Source of the DNA: Diphasiastrum complanatum
Taxonomy: Eukaryota; Streptophyta; Lycopodiopsida; Lycopodiales; Lycopodiaceae
NCBI GenBank assembly: GCA_029204225.1
Contig: CM055099.1
Span: forward strand, 57,671,982 to 57,735,981
DNA: 64,000 nucleotides
Reading direction: 5' to 3'
In this document: piece by piece, positions 12,117 to 24,296 of the stretch
Numbering within the stretch: position 1 is the stretch's first letter
Layout: each line of letters opens with the position of its first letter
Position numbers and translations under genes: made by a program
Notes under the pieces: generated by a model
Seen by the model: only the letters and a program-made list of their open reading frames with translations
Database searches by the model: none
Told to the model about the DNA's origin: nothing

Positions 12117-13660
12117 GAATCATAGGATTCGCCTTTCAATGACTTACGCTACTTCTTGCCTTTCTTTGAAGGCCATGGCATTTACTGCAACTTGCACTTG
12201 CCAAGCCCGGCGGCTGGCCTTGTAGAGGCATCTTTTCTGTTTGCAACATCCGAGTACTGTCGGCTCCGCTGCACTGGCCGTCAAAAGCAAATTTCTCAAG
12301 TTGCTCGTCATCGTGACGGTGCTTTTAGCGTATTGTCAAAGTAGCCTGAAACTAAACCTTATAAAACACGCACACATTAAATTTTTTTTGTTTTGTCTGT
12401 ACAGTGTGTTCTCATTTATAAGAAAGGTGCTCTCATTTATAAGCAAGGAAGACTCACCGACTCGGCACTTTCTGGATATGAAGCTTTCAAAAGGTGGATT
12501 TGATTTGAGGCAGTTAGATGACATAAACACTCTAATAAGTAGCAAAAATGAGTCACGACTAAGCAATTGTCATTACTCATGAGATAATAGGAGTCAACCA
12601 ATCCCACCCAATGAATGCCTTCATTAGTGAGGCATGATGCATCATATTTCTTTTGTAATGGATCATAGAAGGTCTCTTCAAGGCTCAAGGATGCATTGCA
12701 ATCTTTGTGAAAGCCATTGGCCCACGTGCATTCTTGGTTGAGGGACTTGCCCAAGCAAAATCCTTACTTGCACATGGGATCATAGTAAATACTCTTAAGT
12801 TGAGGCTTTAATGCTCTTAAAAAACTTCTATGCTATTAAAAATGCCCCATACTATTTTAATGACTTTTGTAAAAGATTAGAGTAAAGCCTTTGAATTTTA
12901 GAATTTATAGGTAGAAGTAGTTGTTTCTGTGCAAGTGAAAACCTTGTAAAGTTAAATTCAAATAATATAATGTCAATTGAGATGATTGGCATCTATGTAT
13001 TTGTCATTTTTTTTACAAAAATATCAAATATCTTTGTGAGATGGGCAATAACGTTGAAGTTTGAAATTTGATGATGTGGATAATCAAGTACAATTGCCAC
13101 ATAAACCAAGTCAATCTTACTACGTGCTGGAGTCAATCTTACGCCTCACCTATTTTATTTATCTTATGAGGATTTCTATTTATGTATATATTCTCAATCA
13201 TCCATAAACTATTTGAACAATTTGCAGAAATGAACTATTATTGTAGATAGTCTATTGTTTTACTCGCATTCTCTTATAGTTTGCAAAAATACATGAGATT
13301 CAGTTGACCAGTCAACAAAAAATGCTGATTAATTCCTAGAGGCATTTTTGGCAAAATGTTGACTCAATGAAATGTATGCACCTTTGAAAATATGCCTACT
13401 TTGACCAACTAATGGAAATGCTGACTCAAAAAAAATGCTGATCAACATTATGACATTTTTTCTACCTGACACAATAGTGATGACATCGCCTCACGATCAT
13501 ATTTCTACATGCAAAAATACTTCATTGTTAGTCAAAGAATGCATAAAAACCCTCATATTAGAGTAAAATAGTAAAGATTGCATTAAACAATAAAATCTCT
13601 AACTTTAAGTGGATCAAGTATCCAAAGATGTAAGAGTGTGAGGGATTAAATAAATGATCC
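12113..13660. other. Intergenic DNA, no gene recognised
   Basis: Overlapping frames occur on both strands at 12241-12754 (76 to 113 codons). Neither strand gives a recognisable protein or a splice pattern, so no gene is called. Confidence 0.35.
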
Positions 13661-13668
13661 AGAGTTGA

Positions 13669-13750
13669 GTTGTGTGTGTGTGTGAAAAAGAGAGTTTTTG
13701 TGAGATATAAACTATGAGAGAGAGATTTTGTGTGACAGGTTTTTTGTATG

Positions 13751-13799
<49 letters not shown>

Positions 13800-13825
13800 T
13801 GTGTGTGTGTGTGTGTGTGTGTGTG
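13669..13825. repeat. Cluster of (GT)n, (TA)n and (GT)n microsatellites
   Basis: A short GT run at about 13669-13682, a TA run at 13755-13790 and a second GT run at 13801-13825. Frames through here are products of the repeats. Confidence 0.9.
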
Positions 13826-13943
13826 ATAGATCGTGCATGTAAAAAAATAGAAAAAGGTTGGTAAATTTTTTGATTTATAAGTTGAATTTTTATGCGAATA
13901 TGTCTTATTTTGAATTATGTGAGATAAATAAATATAATAGTTT

Positions 13944-14058
<115 letters not shown>

Positions 14059-14224
14059 ATACAACCACTGAGGAGATAATCGATCTGGATGAAATATGAT
14101 CTACAATAGACAAATAAAATCAATGCGCAATATAATATTATGATTATTTCATTTAAAGTGATTAAACAAAAAAGTCATGTAAAATAAAATACAAAAGGTA
14201 GTTACAACTGTTCACAATGTCATG

Positions 14225-15384
14225 GCAATACAAACATGTCATATGAGTTCATAAATATCACTTTTGTCGAGTTGATTGCAAAAAACATGGACATATCCTT
14301 TCTAAATGTGGCATTGTTTCCACGATAGTGAACTTTGAACCATTTCACATCAAAGATCAAGTATTTTCTACTACTTCCATAGTCAACCTCACATATATCG
14401 TAAATATATTGAAGTGTGCTGACATAATCAGGTCACCTAAAGCGATGTTTGAGTCATTCACACTAGATCAACTCTCTTGTTGAAAGTTGCCATTATGCTA
14501 CAATCAAACGTGCATCGTTTGGTGTCAATGCCTTCAACATGAAAGTGATATATGTTTGCCCACATGGCATTATTGGCACTAGCAACATATCTTGACCATT
14601 TTAGCATTTATGATTTAAAACTAGAATAAACAAATTTATATCACCCATTTTCAAATTAAAACATTTAATTTTACTGACCTACCATGGGCAATTGCGAGCA
14701 AATTTCCACTCTTCTTTTGCCGCATGTTCACCTTTCTATTGCTTTTTCGAGATTATCATAAATTTATTCACATGTGCATCGTGAAGGTAATTGTTCTAAC
14801 GAGCCTTCATTCTTATGCAAATGATGAGTTGTCATCTTTTCCTATAAGAGTATTTTTTGAGTCTCAAGGCCACACTTCTCTCCTTTTTGGCTTCTTTGTA
14901 CTTCAAAATTCACTTGTCCATTCTTCTGCAATTATATAAAGTGAACATTCCAATTTTTTCCATAACAGTGGTGACATTTTTCTTACGATGCTAATTCCTT
15001 GCTATGATTCACCTTTAACATGTTTGTCTTCTTCATCCTGCCATAACCTTGGCGTGCTATTATTGTCAGAGATATTCTGTGATATAAAACAAGGATTCTT
15101 GAATAAGCCAATTTTCTGCAATGCCACCTTTTGGCCTTGTCTTTTGTCTCACAAAGTCTTTTAGAACTTTCATAAAATGCTCAAAGTAGAACATCCATCT
15201 AGTGCACAAGGCCTTCAACCAAATGCACGAGAAGATGAACTTGTATATCCATGAAAGAAGTTGGAAAATTTCTTTCCAATAAGTACACTGTTTCAATCAT
15301 TTCTTGTTTTTTTTGAATGAATTTCACTCCATTTGATCTCTTTTGAGGCGATCCACCTAGAAAATTGAGATTACATGAAATCAA
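14225..15384 (-). pseudogene. CACTA (En/Spm) transposon relic: DUF4218 and DUF4216 remnants
   Basis: Two conserved pieces of the plant CACTA transposase-associated protein lie in the usual order on the minus strand. The DUF4218 part is split between frames 15384-15199 (ERNFPTSFMDIQVHLLVHLV) and 15296-15066 (RWMFYFEHFMKVLKDFVRQ, then RPKGGIAENWLIQESL), with a frameshift and stops between them. About 640 bp further downstream, 14430-14225 reads DICEVDYGSSRKYLIFDVKW, which fits the start of DUF4216. CACTA proteins bind the element ends and catalyse cut-and-paste transposition; this copy is dead. I found no TNP2 catalytic part, no CACTA terminal repeats and no target duplication, so the element limits are unknown. 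Confidence 0.75.
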
Positions 15385-16230
15385 TTATGAATAAAGTATA
15401 GTAATAAAAATAAAAATATAAGGCACTGTTGCTATAATCTATGTGGCTAGATGTCCTAAGACCATATTATCTAAAGATCATGACCAAATACAATTAAGGA
15501 TGTAACCCTTATATGTAAAGACATGATCCAAACTTATTCTCATAAAGGTTAAGGACCTTGGGTTTGGGGCCATAGAAACCAGATATTCAGAAGTCTAGAG
15601 GTCAAATACTTGATAGCCTAAAGGGGATGCCCCTATTACTTAGAGGCCCCTCTTCCAAACCCCTACAAATAAGGTCTTAACTTTTAAGGGAAGAGCATAA
15701 AGTGGCCCAGGGGAGGGTAGTTACAGCCATACTTTTATCATCAACTCTAGCCCTGTAACACCTAATAGAGTGGCCAATCCAAATATCATGATCTCTAGAT
15801 CTGATGGATAATGGATGGGATTTGCACCCAATCCAAGACAATTTTGCCTAATGATCCAATTGATTAGATAGGCCACACTTGAAATAGCATTTATAGACAC
15901 CACTATACAGTTGTTACAACTAGAGATTTTGAAATCGAGGTATGTAGCGACAAATTGTAGGAGAAGGCTTAGCCACTATATATATTTATGTAAACCATGC
16001 GTGGATCTAGTGGATCGATAGAACTATCTATAGAGTTCAATTAGGATAGTCGTAGGCCCAAAACTTTACCAATAGATTCCAAATGGTATAAATTACCTTT
16101 TCCAGAAAATATTTGCATATTATCTAGGGGAGGTGTGTATATATCGATGATTTTAAAATTTATGTTCATCATGATCATTATGATTTTATGTTATGATGTA
16201 TTCATAATTATAATATCTCTATTGTTGTTG
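15385..16230. other. Intergenic DNA next to the CACTA relic, no gene recognised
   Basis: This is where the upstream, transposase-encoding part of the minus-strand CACTA element would lie. I see no TNP2-like motif. A 60-codon minus frame at 15721-15903 is unrecognised. Confidence 0.35.
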
Positions 16231-16879
16231 CTCTTTTTATGATTATGATAAAAAAAAAAATCAAATTGTCTAATTTTTATAGCTCTAAAAAGATGTCAGG
16301 CTTTTCCAACATCAAATGTTGTACCAAATTTTGCTTTATTTTTTTTTTTCAAGTTTACAACGCCATTGACCATCGTTTATATCAACACTTTTTCATGCAA
16401 ATATTTGAAGTTCATATGGACGGTTTCTTATATAGAAATTATGATGTTTACAATATTGTGATCGTTGCTTATATTGAAAGTCAGTATTGTCGGCCATTGT
16501 TTATATCAAAGATTCAATTCCAAGGCAATTATCTATGCTTTCTGATTTGAAAGATTGTATATGCCTTGGTATTTTCCATGGAAAAGTCATAAGTGTTGTG
16601 CTAGAACTTATATATATATATAAATTGTCTTTTGGTAAAATTGGGCACTAGTCTTATATGATGGCAAATGGTTCAAAATCAACTATAGAAGACCAAATGC
16701 CACAATAAATAAATTAGATCTTAGTGGTTCCATCGATTCAACCAAGACCTTGGGCACATTGAATTTTTTAAGACACATTGGTGCTAACTCATCATTGTGG
16801 GAAGGCATCCATATTTTTTTTTTATGATTTTTTGATGATTGTTATAAAAAATATATCAATCTATATCTACATTTTATCA

Positions 16880-17045
16880 TTACAAAATCCCTTTAAGGTT
16901 GTGAACTATAATTTTTTTTTACCACATGTTCAAATGTCTTTTCAACCACAATCAAATAGATTAAATAAAGATTGGTGGTATGTGGTTCAAGTTAAGTCAC
17001 ATACTAGACACACATATATAAGAGATGAAGGGATTTAGTTCTAAC
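16880..17045 (+). pseudogene. Possible second CACTA relic, DUF4216 C-terminal remnant
   Basis: The end of the plus frame finishing at 17038 reads HVQMSFQPQSNRLNKDWWYV followed by VQVKSHTRHTY. This resembles the DUF4216 end of CACTA proteins, where an aromatic pair before V-V and a K-x-R stretch are usual. It is on the opposite strand to the relic at 14225-15384, so it cannot belong to the same intact frame. The match is short and the flanks are too decayed to extend it. Confidence 0.35.
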
Positions 17046-19100
17046 ATTAGAAAAGGTGAAGAGGAAACCAATTATTTGCAGGTGCTTTTAATGTCAAAGA
17101 TTCCATAAAGGCAAAGAACGATGATTCTATGGTACATACAATAGATACTAGTAGCATAGATTATAGTGATTTCATGAGGGTTCGAAAATAGTAGTGATGA
17201 TGGAACTCATCTAAGTGAAGATAAGTTGCCAGATCTATAGCTATTGGTTGATGAATTTGAGTAAGTGATCATGAATAATTAATCACAATCCATCTCCATC
17301 ATTCTTTTGTTGCATCATCTTCTACACCAAAAACTCTTCATTAAGAAAAGAGACTAAAAAAAAATTACAAAAGAAGTTTTGTCGCAACCATTATCTTGCA
17401 TGTAATCATTGTGTCCACACCACCTTGAAATAATTTCCACATGTGGACCTACCTTGAAATGTTAGTGTGGAGTTTGATCCTTCCTCCATTTTGAGAATTT
17501 GAAATTCTAAATTTTTGTGGAATCTCCTCATGAATTACTATGCCAATTGTTCACCTCAGTGGCAAAAGTTTGGAGATGTGAAGGGTACTGTTGCATGAAC
17601 GTAGCTATCAAAAAATTTGTATACTTGAAGTTTGCTTTGCATGGAAGTTCCACATAGGGTTATTATTATTATTTTTAGAAAATCGAACAAGGCGTGGCTA
17701 CATTGTGTAGACAATCTTTATCCCTTATTGTGACATGATGGTTCTCCATAATATACACTATAGTTTCTAGTCAATCAAGTATCATCTCACATTCACGTGC
17801 ATGCTATTCTTTTAAGTCTGACATAAAAAACATGTTCTACAAGTTTCTGAGTCATTTGAACTCCACCAACATTTTTTATTACAAAACCTCTCTATACATA
17901 TTTTGCAATACATGGGTTCATAACATAAAAGGTTCGATGGGTATATCGTAATCTACATAGTCTTCATTGATGTGGCTTGTGAAATGAGCATATTAACCAA
18001 TGGTTATTGTAAAATTCAGGGTTTGAACTCTTTTCAATTATACTTTGGGATATTAAAAAAGTTCTATGAATAAGAAAGACAAGATTTGGCCAAAATTGTC
18101 TCCCAAACTAAGCTAGTTGTCTTGATTAGATTATGCGGTGGCATGCTAGAGCATGACACTCAAGATAATCAACTAGTATCTCGGGCGAATAGTCTAATTC
18201 CATCATTTTGGTTGACCATAGCCAATCATATCTTTGTCCATTCAAATAGAGATTGATCTTTCAGGCCTCACAACTTTATCCTTGTCACTAACATATAGAT
18301 CATGCTTATAATTAAGACCAAACTTAATGTGCCATGCCCCTTGGACTGTATGTTGTGCATTCAATGTGGAGATTTTATGGCTTAACTGTTGGCACTCCGG
18401 TTGCACCCTACCTATTCCTACTTGTTGTCATCCACCACAACAACCAATCGTCTAAAAAGCACCCATGAGAGGAGAACGCGTGTACTTTTGAACGCCACTA
18501 TGACACAAATTGGACCCAAAAAGACGATAGATGCAATTGCCAAACCAACCCGTTGCTTGAAAATTATGGCTCGAACAACATTAAACCCCATCATAAATTG
18601 GCTAGCATGCGTTGCAACTGACTCGTTTCATTATTTGAAATGATCAATATGTGGTATGGCGATAAATAAGCAACTTAAGTGGGTCACTTCACGATAGACT
18701 TGCCTACTAGTATGTATGTAGTACAAAGTTACCATGGATGTTAATGTCCATTGCTTGGTACAATAGTGCATGGTAAACTTTAAATATGCCTTATTTCAAT
18801 GATTCAACAAGCACCTAAATGTGTGTGTGTGTGTGTGTGTGTGTTTTATTTTCATTTACTAAACATACAAAATGGGTTCATCTTATTCTTTTATATATAT
18901 CTATATATACATACATCCATACATACATAGTGTTTTAATCTACAAAATTCACTCTATAACCCGAGGCCATATTGTGAATTTTGTAGATAACAAGGGTATA
19001 TCTACAAATTAACTCACAAGATGGCCTCATTGATATGTCTCAATAACCAACATTGCAAAGGAACAAACTCGTTCAACTATGCGTTGGTGGCAGATAACAA
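17046..19100. other. Intergenic DNA, no gene recognised
   Basis: AT-rich sequence with a (GT)n run at 18821-18844 and short tandem ATAC/TATA stretches near 18895-18930. The 84-codon plus frame at 18389-18643 has no known motif. Confidence 0.35.
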
Positions 19101-19239
19101 AACGAAGTATGTATCAGAAAAAGGACCAAAGGAATAAGTTATGACTGACAGTTTATTAGGAAATTCTGAACATCACCTGCATAAATTTTTTTGTTGGATT
19201 AACATCATACATGTATTTCCTAGGTTAGTGAAAGGCGGC

Positions 19240-20200
19240 CTCAGTAGATAACAATCTCATTGAAGCATCCAAGCTCATTCGTTAATTGCTGTGTTGACAA
19301 AGCATCGATGTAGTTAGTTACTAGATAGTTAGTAGATACTAGATCATATGCGTTTGAGGGGACACACGCGCAGGCGGCAACGCGGCAGCATATACAGACA
19401 GACAGTGTCACAATGTGTGTGTCGGTTGTAAAGATCACCCAGTCTGGACTCTGACGGTGCTACCTTCTATGCGTTCGTTAGTTCGTTTGTTCGTACAGCT
19501 ACCTTGGAAGTTGCAATGCAATGCAGACTTTTCAAGTTGTTGAAGCCGACACTCCAGCAACGTGGATGAGGCGCTGGCCTTGACTCGGAGCGTGCAAGTG
19601 TCGCTGCAGCCTGCAGCTTTTAAAAATCGCGGCATATTAACGTTGGATCATGAATGCTGGGATCTCGCAAACCAAAGGATCAGATCACAAGCCTGGGAGA
19701 CAAGGCTTTGAGTTTGAGATGCCGCGTGACTCGTGAGCAAGTCCAAAACAGCAGCGATTGAGGCTTCAGCAACCTGCGGCTCAGGCTCATGCTGAGGCTG
19801 CGTCTATGCAGGATGCGCGGTTGTCTGTCCATATGTATATGTATATATATATATAATATCTATAAGTAGTGATGAGTGCCACTCACGAACCACGTCACTC
19901 CATCATCAATGATGAGCATGCGGCACGCGGGCAGGCCACCCAAATTCCAATTCTCATATGACATACTCTCACCACCACATCAGGATTCAGTTACCAATAT
20001 CACGTATACATACATATATTATATATATAAAGATAGTATCGAACACGTGAAATACTGCGCACCTTTCCCCCCTCTTCTCTATCGGATCTCCATTCTCTAT
20101 TCTCCATTCGCTCAGAATTGGTCTCTTTCCACAGTCAGGAGTCAAGAGTGAAGACTTTCACCGAACTATCATCTCTGAGACTCTGTGTGCGCATCAGCTG
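19240..20200. other. Less AT-rich, promoter-like patch of unknown role
   Basis: This stretch is clearly less AT-rich than its neighbours around 19300-19830. It is followed by TATA runs (about 19838-19856 and 20012-20030) and a pyrimidine-rich CT stretch near 20065-20110. That order resembles a plant promoter and 5' leader, but no coding exon can be recognised downstream on the plus strand before 21290. The short frames on both strands (65-91 codons) are unrecognised. It may be the remnant of a lost gene or of an element end. Confidence 0.2.
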
Positions 20201-21289
20201 TTCTATGTATAGACTACAAGGAAGGTTCCTTTAGTGTAAACTTTAAATTAGACAATTTAATAATTAAAATTGCCTCCACGTGTGTCATGCAATATTGCCC
20301 AACTTTTCAAGACTTGCAAACTGAAGAGTTGACTTACAAATAATAATAACTTTACTTAGTAGTGCATGGCTGATGAACACATTACTATTTGAATGAAGCA
20401 TTTTTTTAATCTCTTGAGAAATTTACTTTAGATGAGGCATTAAGGGTGGTTTCAAATCCACATTTTGAAATAGATCCAAACACGGCCTTCCACCCAATGA
20501 ATAATGTTCACTAGAGAAATGGCCTTTTTTTCACATCATGTTGATTTTGATTATCTTGGTATCGATACCCTAACTCGTACTCAATATCACCATTCTAGGA
20601 TATCGGCATCTTATTTCTCTACTACTTCCTCATGTTGTAGGGATATCGCTCCATCATTAGAGGAAGTTTGAGTTCAAAAAGGGCTGCATATGAATTTGTG
20701 CCAAGATCTCTTTTGCTTTTTGCCACTATTTTCAACCAATATTTTTGAATCGCTATAACTCTTTTGTAGTAGCTCAGAAGTATGACATGTAATATATCAT
20801 TGTCAAGCGCTTGATAGCGCTTGACGAGCGCTTTCCAACGCGCAAATCAAAAGTTATGCCATTTTTAGTGTAGACTCAAAATGTGACTCAAAGAAGTAAC
20901 GTTACGTTAAAGCCACTATGTCAAGAAACTATTGGGCCACATGTACAAAAGAAGTGAATAAAAGTGAATAAAAAATGAAAATGAAATCTTGACAAAAGGC
21001 CCTTTTTGTGTTTAAACTTCCTCTAATGTAACACCCATTATCATGGCCTCATTTTCTACAAAAAAATTTGATAGCGCCTTCACTCGTGTTCTTCTGGATG
21101 TTGGTGATGGAGATATGGACAAGTTCAAAATGTATTTTAATATGTCATTTCCAAAAGTTTACTAATTATTCGTCATTTAGCGCATCAAAATCTTAAAGTG
21201 GAGTTCTATATATAGATAGATTCTTGGTTAAACACATAAAACCAGCTTCAAAGTAGTTGCACAAGGCACAAGGCACAAGGCTCTAAATA
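20201..21289. other. Intergenic DNA, no gene recognised
   Basis: I see no open frame of note, no LTR pair and no RNA gene here. Confidence 0.35.
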
Positions 21290-21800
21290 AATTGTATATG
21301 CTTGAAACATTTTTGCCACAATATGCTAATGTGACTAGTGAAAAGGATCAAATAATTTGATATGTATTGTCATGAGAATGGTATTAAAAGGCACACACTG
21401 TGTAGAATGGTTAAGTTGAACACAAGAATAGGACTCTACTCAAATGTGTGCGAAATATGATGAAAGCAAGGTGCTTAGGTAGTTATTTTGGGCACATGTC
21501 ATACAAACAACAACATATTTATAATATTGATCACCTTGGAATGTATGACTCCCAAAAAAGCCTATAGTGGTTATAAGCACAGTGTTTTTCATGTAAGAGT
21601 TTTTGGTTGTCTAATGTATATGCATGCACTAGAAAAGTCCAAAAAAAAGACTAATTCATCAATCAACTATATCCTTATATATTGGTGATCAATTGGATTC
21701 AAATACTTACAAATTGGTTGATCCTATCATAAGAAAGACATATGATAGTTATGATGGCCTATATTTCCACAATGTTAGCATTCATGAAGCAATTTCAGGC
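21290..21800 (+). pseudogene. Ty1/copia integrase relic
   Basis: Fragments of a copia integrase appear in order in shifting plus frames: YCHENGIKRHT near 21366 (like the F-C-x-E-x-G-I-K-R strand before the catalytic Glu), a piece resembling the YFWAHVIQT helix near 21480, TPKKAYSGYKHSVFHVRVFG at about 21545-21610, and a degenerate G-x-S-x-x-Y-K-L-V-D-P motif near 21685-21745. Several frameshifts and stops separate them. No LTR or RT is attached. It lies just upstream of gypsy G1 and is probably an independent, older insertion. Confidence 0.7.
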
Positions 21801-21829
21801 TAATCCATCAATGCCCAGACCAAAAAAAG

Positions 21830-22531
21830 AGAAAAAATGAGTTCGTGACAAAACTAAGATTAAATATTTTGATGAGCTTGATCAAATGGCATCAAAAGGT
21901 AAGCAGAAGAAACACGTCTTGGAAAAAAAGGCTAAGAAGACAAATTTTTGTTTTATTTGAATAAGCTTGGACATGTTATGAAATTTTACCCAAAGAAAAA
22001 GAAACCAATAGCTCAAGTGATTGAAATGCCAAGTAAAGAAAATCTAAAATTGGAAATGGACCTGATAGATTGTGAGTGTGAATGTTCTTTTAGTATATTT
22101 CTTTCTTGCCAAATGATTTTGTTCATTTGAAAGACAAAGTAAAGATCAAAATTTAGTATTTTAGTGGACAATGGTTCAACTCATAATTCATTAATTCTCA
22201 TCTTCTACATGAATTTGGCCTAGAAACTGAAGTCAACAATCGTAGATATAAGATATGTCTAAGAGTAGAGTTGGAGACTTTGAAATCAGATTATCGAAGC
22301 TCTCAGTTTTGATTCAGGACTATAGGGAATTAATTGATTTTCATTTTTAGATTTAGCATACACTAATATAATTCTAGGTTATGACTGGTTATTTAAGAAA
22401 TCTCCTGATATTGATTTTGAGAAGCATGTGCTCTCATTTTGGGAGGGAGATAAAGTAGTTACATTTTTTTGAGACAAACATGTACATCCAATTGAGAAGA
22501 TTTCAACAACTAATGTAATGAAAAATTTTTA
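21830..22531 (+). pseudogene. Ty3/gypsy element G1, left part: gag zinc knuckle and protease relic
   Basis: A decayed zinc knuckle (LGHVMKFYPKKKK near 21962-22003, Cys residues partly lost) is followed by an aspartic protease. The protease shows ILVDNGSTHN at about 22160 (the D-x-G-S-T active-site loop; the family usually has DSGS) and IILGYDWL at about 22370 (the second conserved ILG-x-x-WL strand). Frameshifts lie between them. The protein stops at 22531, where copia A1 begins. The same element resumes at 48042 with the RT start, so it is one gypsy element cut by a 25.5 kb insertion. Confidence 0.75.
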
Positions 22532-23178
22532 TGTGAAAGATTCAACTAGTTTGATCATATTTGCTATATTTCCATATTTGGCAAATTGAGGCCGACTTTG
22601 TTTTAGACTTAGAGTTTGACTTTTCAAAGTTCATTAGTCTAAATTTCATTTGAATAAACACTTTTTGAAAGTGTGGAAAAGTTAGAAGTCGAGTTTGAGT
22701 AGAATCAAATTTGAATGTTGGGTATTTTGAATCTAGATGCAAAAGTAGTAGGGTTAGCATTTTGGTGAGAAAGCCAAGTGGCCAAATAGGGTTTGGACAG
22801 GTTATAAAAGGATGTAACTTGTGAAGAGACATATCCTCTCTCTTCTCTATCTCATTTCATGCTTACACATGGTTCTCTTGGGTTCTACTATCCATTCGTG
22901 CACTATACTTGTGATTGCATGCAAATCTATGTGTAGAATGATCTATATTTGTTATTTTTGGATCCACACGTGTGAAATACAGTAGCTTGCTAGTTTTGTA
23001 TGGACAACAATAGTACTTTATCTTATGATTCATGTTTGATCAGGTTCTATTAGAGTTTGCATCTCATTTTGTGTGTAGATGCTGATTTTTCTACATTTGT
23101 GAGATTGGTAGAGTATCTTTTTTTGCAACCCAAGATCATTTTGTGGATTGGATCATCAATGATCTGAAACTCTTCACA
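22532..23178 (+). repeat. 5' LTR of copia A1
   Basis: Starts TGTGAAAGATTC and ends CTTCACA, so the outer six bases form a perfect inverted repeat. It is 647 bp and pairs with 47398-48041. It contains CACACGTGTG at 22965-22974. The primer site TGGTATCAGAGC follows directly. Confidence 0.9.
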
Positions 23179-23190
23179 TGGTATCAGAGC
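23179..23190 (+). other. Primer binding site of copia A1
   Basis: TGGTATCAGAGC, complementary to the 3' end of plant initiator Met tRNA, directly after the 5' LTR. Confidence 0.9.
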
Positions 23191-23367
23191 TTGTGTTTTA
23201 GGCTATGAAGGAGGAAATTATATCTATCAATGATTCAGTGAATATATCAAGGCTAGAGCATGCTAGAGAGGATTCTACACCAAAATCAAGTTTTTTGCTT
23301 TTGTAGATTGGACTTTTGTAGATCAAAACCCTATATAGATTCACAAACTTGATCAATTCCGATTTTC

Positions 23368-24296
23368 TTTCTTGATGATTATCCTGTTTGTTTTAAGACC
23401 CAAATCAGGCAAAAAGGTCTGAATAACATTGTAGTAATTTAATGTCCTGCCTGTCAGAGAACAACTCAGGAGGGTCTCTCTTGAACCGAAATCGCATGCT
23501 TTGATCCAAACATGCAAATCATGCATTCAAACAAGAAATTAGTGTGTAGAGTGGTTAAATAGCCATGAAGTCCTACTTTAATGCTGCAAAACAAACTGAA
23601 CTGCTGAATGAAATCTAAAAACTAATCTAACACATACATTAACCTACAAACAAGAACAAGAAACTAATCTAACAACATATTGATAGCCCAAGGATGAAGA
23701 AACACACATTTCTTGATCCTTGGACTGCCAAAAACATCAGGAAATGGAATGCAAAGGAATTTGCAAGATTTACACCGCAAACCAACTCATGACGGATTAC
23801 CAAAATGATGAATCCTAAATTAATCTATGAAAGCAAGGAAACTAATCTACAATGCATAAAACAAGAAAGCAAGTTCTCTTTAAGATCCACAACCACACAC
23901 AAAGGAGATGGATGGGCAAGATCATTAAAACATCACTCAAGAAACAAGAATGATCAAGGAGCTCAAGAATGCATCAAAACTCACGAAAGATATTCTCATT
24001 TTAGCACGGTGTAGATACAATTACAACAAGCTCCCTTCTACAAAGGAGGGGTCTCTTAAATAAGCAAGAGAGCTCCTTAGGTGGCATCCTAGTGGCATTT
24101 TCACAATACTTAAATTACAAATGGAATTATGCTCTCCACTAAAGGTCACCATCAAAAGGTGGCTCACTCTACTTTCTTTAAGAGGGGTCTACTTGCATTT
24201 ATTACATTAGCCTAGAAATACTAGTTCCTACATGGTCATTCCATCTTTCGGGATTCACCATGAGGCTTACACAGTTTCTACTTGACAGTATTAACT
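23368..24296 (-). repeat. 3' LTR of gypsy G2, inner end truncated
   Basis: About 929 bp that match 40020-40250 plus 45402-46097. The counterpart of 39924-40019 (96 bp at the LTR end next to the primer site) is absent, so this LTR is truncated at its left edge against A1 leader sequence. It keeps the uninterrupted target site (near 23615) into which copia A2 inserted in the other LTR. Confidence 0.8.

Noticed and set aside
12241-12754. Overlapping frames of 113 and 105 codons on opposite strands
   Set aside because: No recognisable motif on either strand and no flanking gene structure.
18389-18643. 84-codon plus frame
   Set aside because: Low-complexity Thr/Arg composition, no motif and no context.
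18895-18930. Short regularly repeated ATAC/TATA units, considered as a CRISPR-like array
   Set aside because: Simple-sequence DNA without repeat-spacer structure; a plant nuclear sequence would not have CRISPR.
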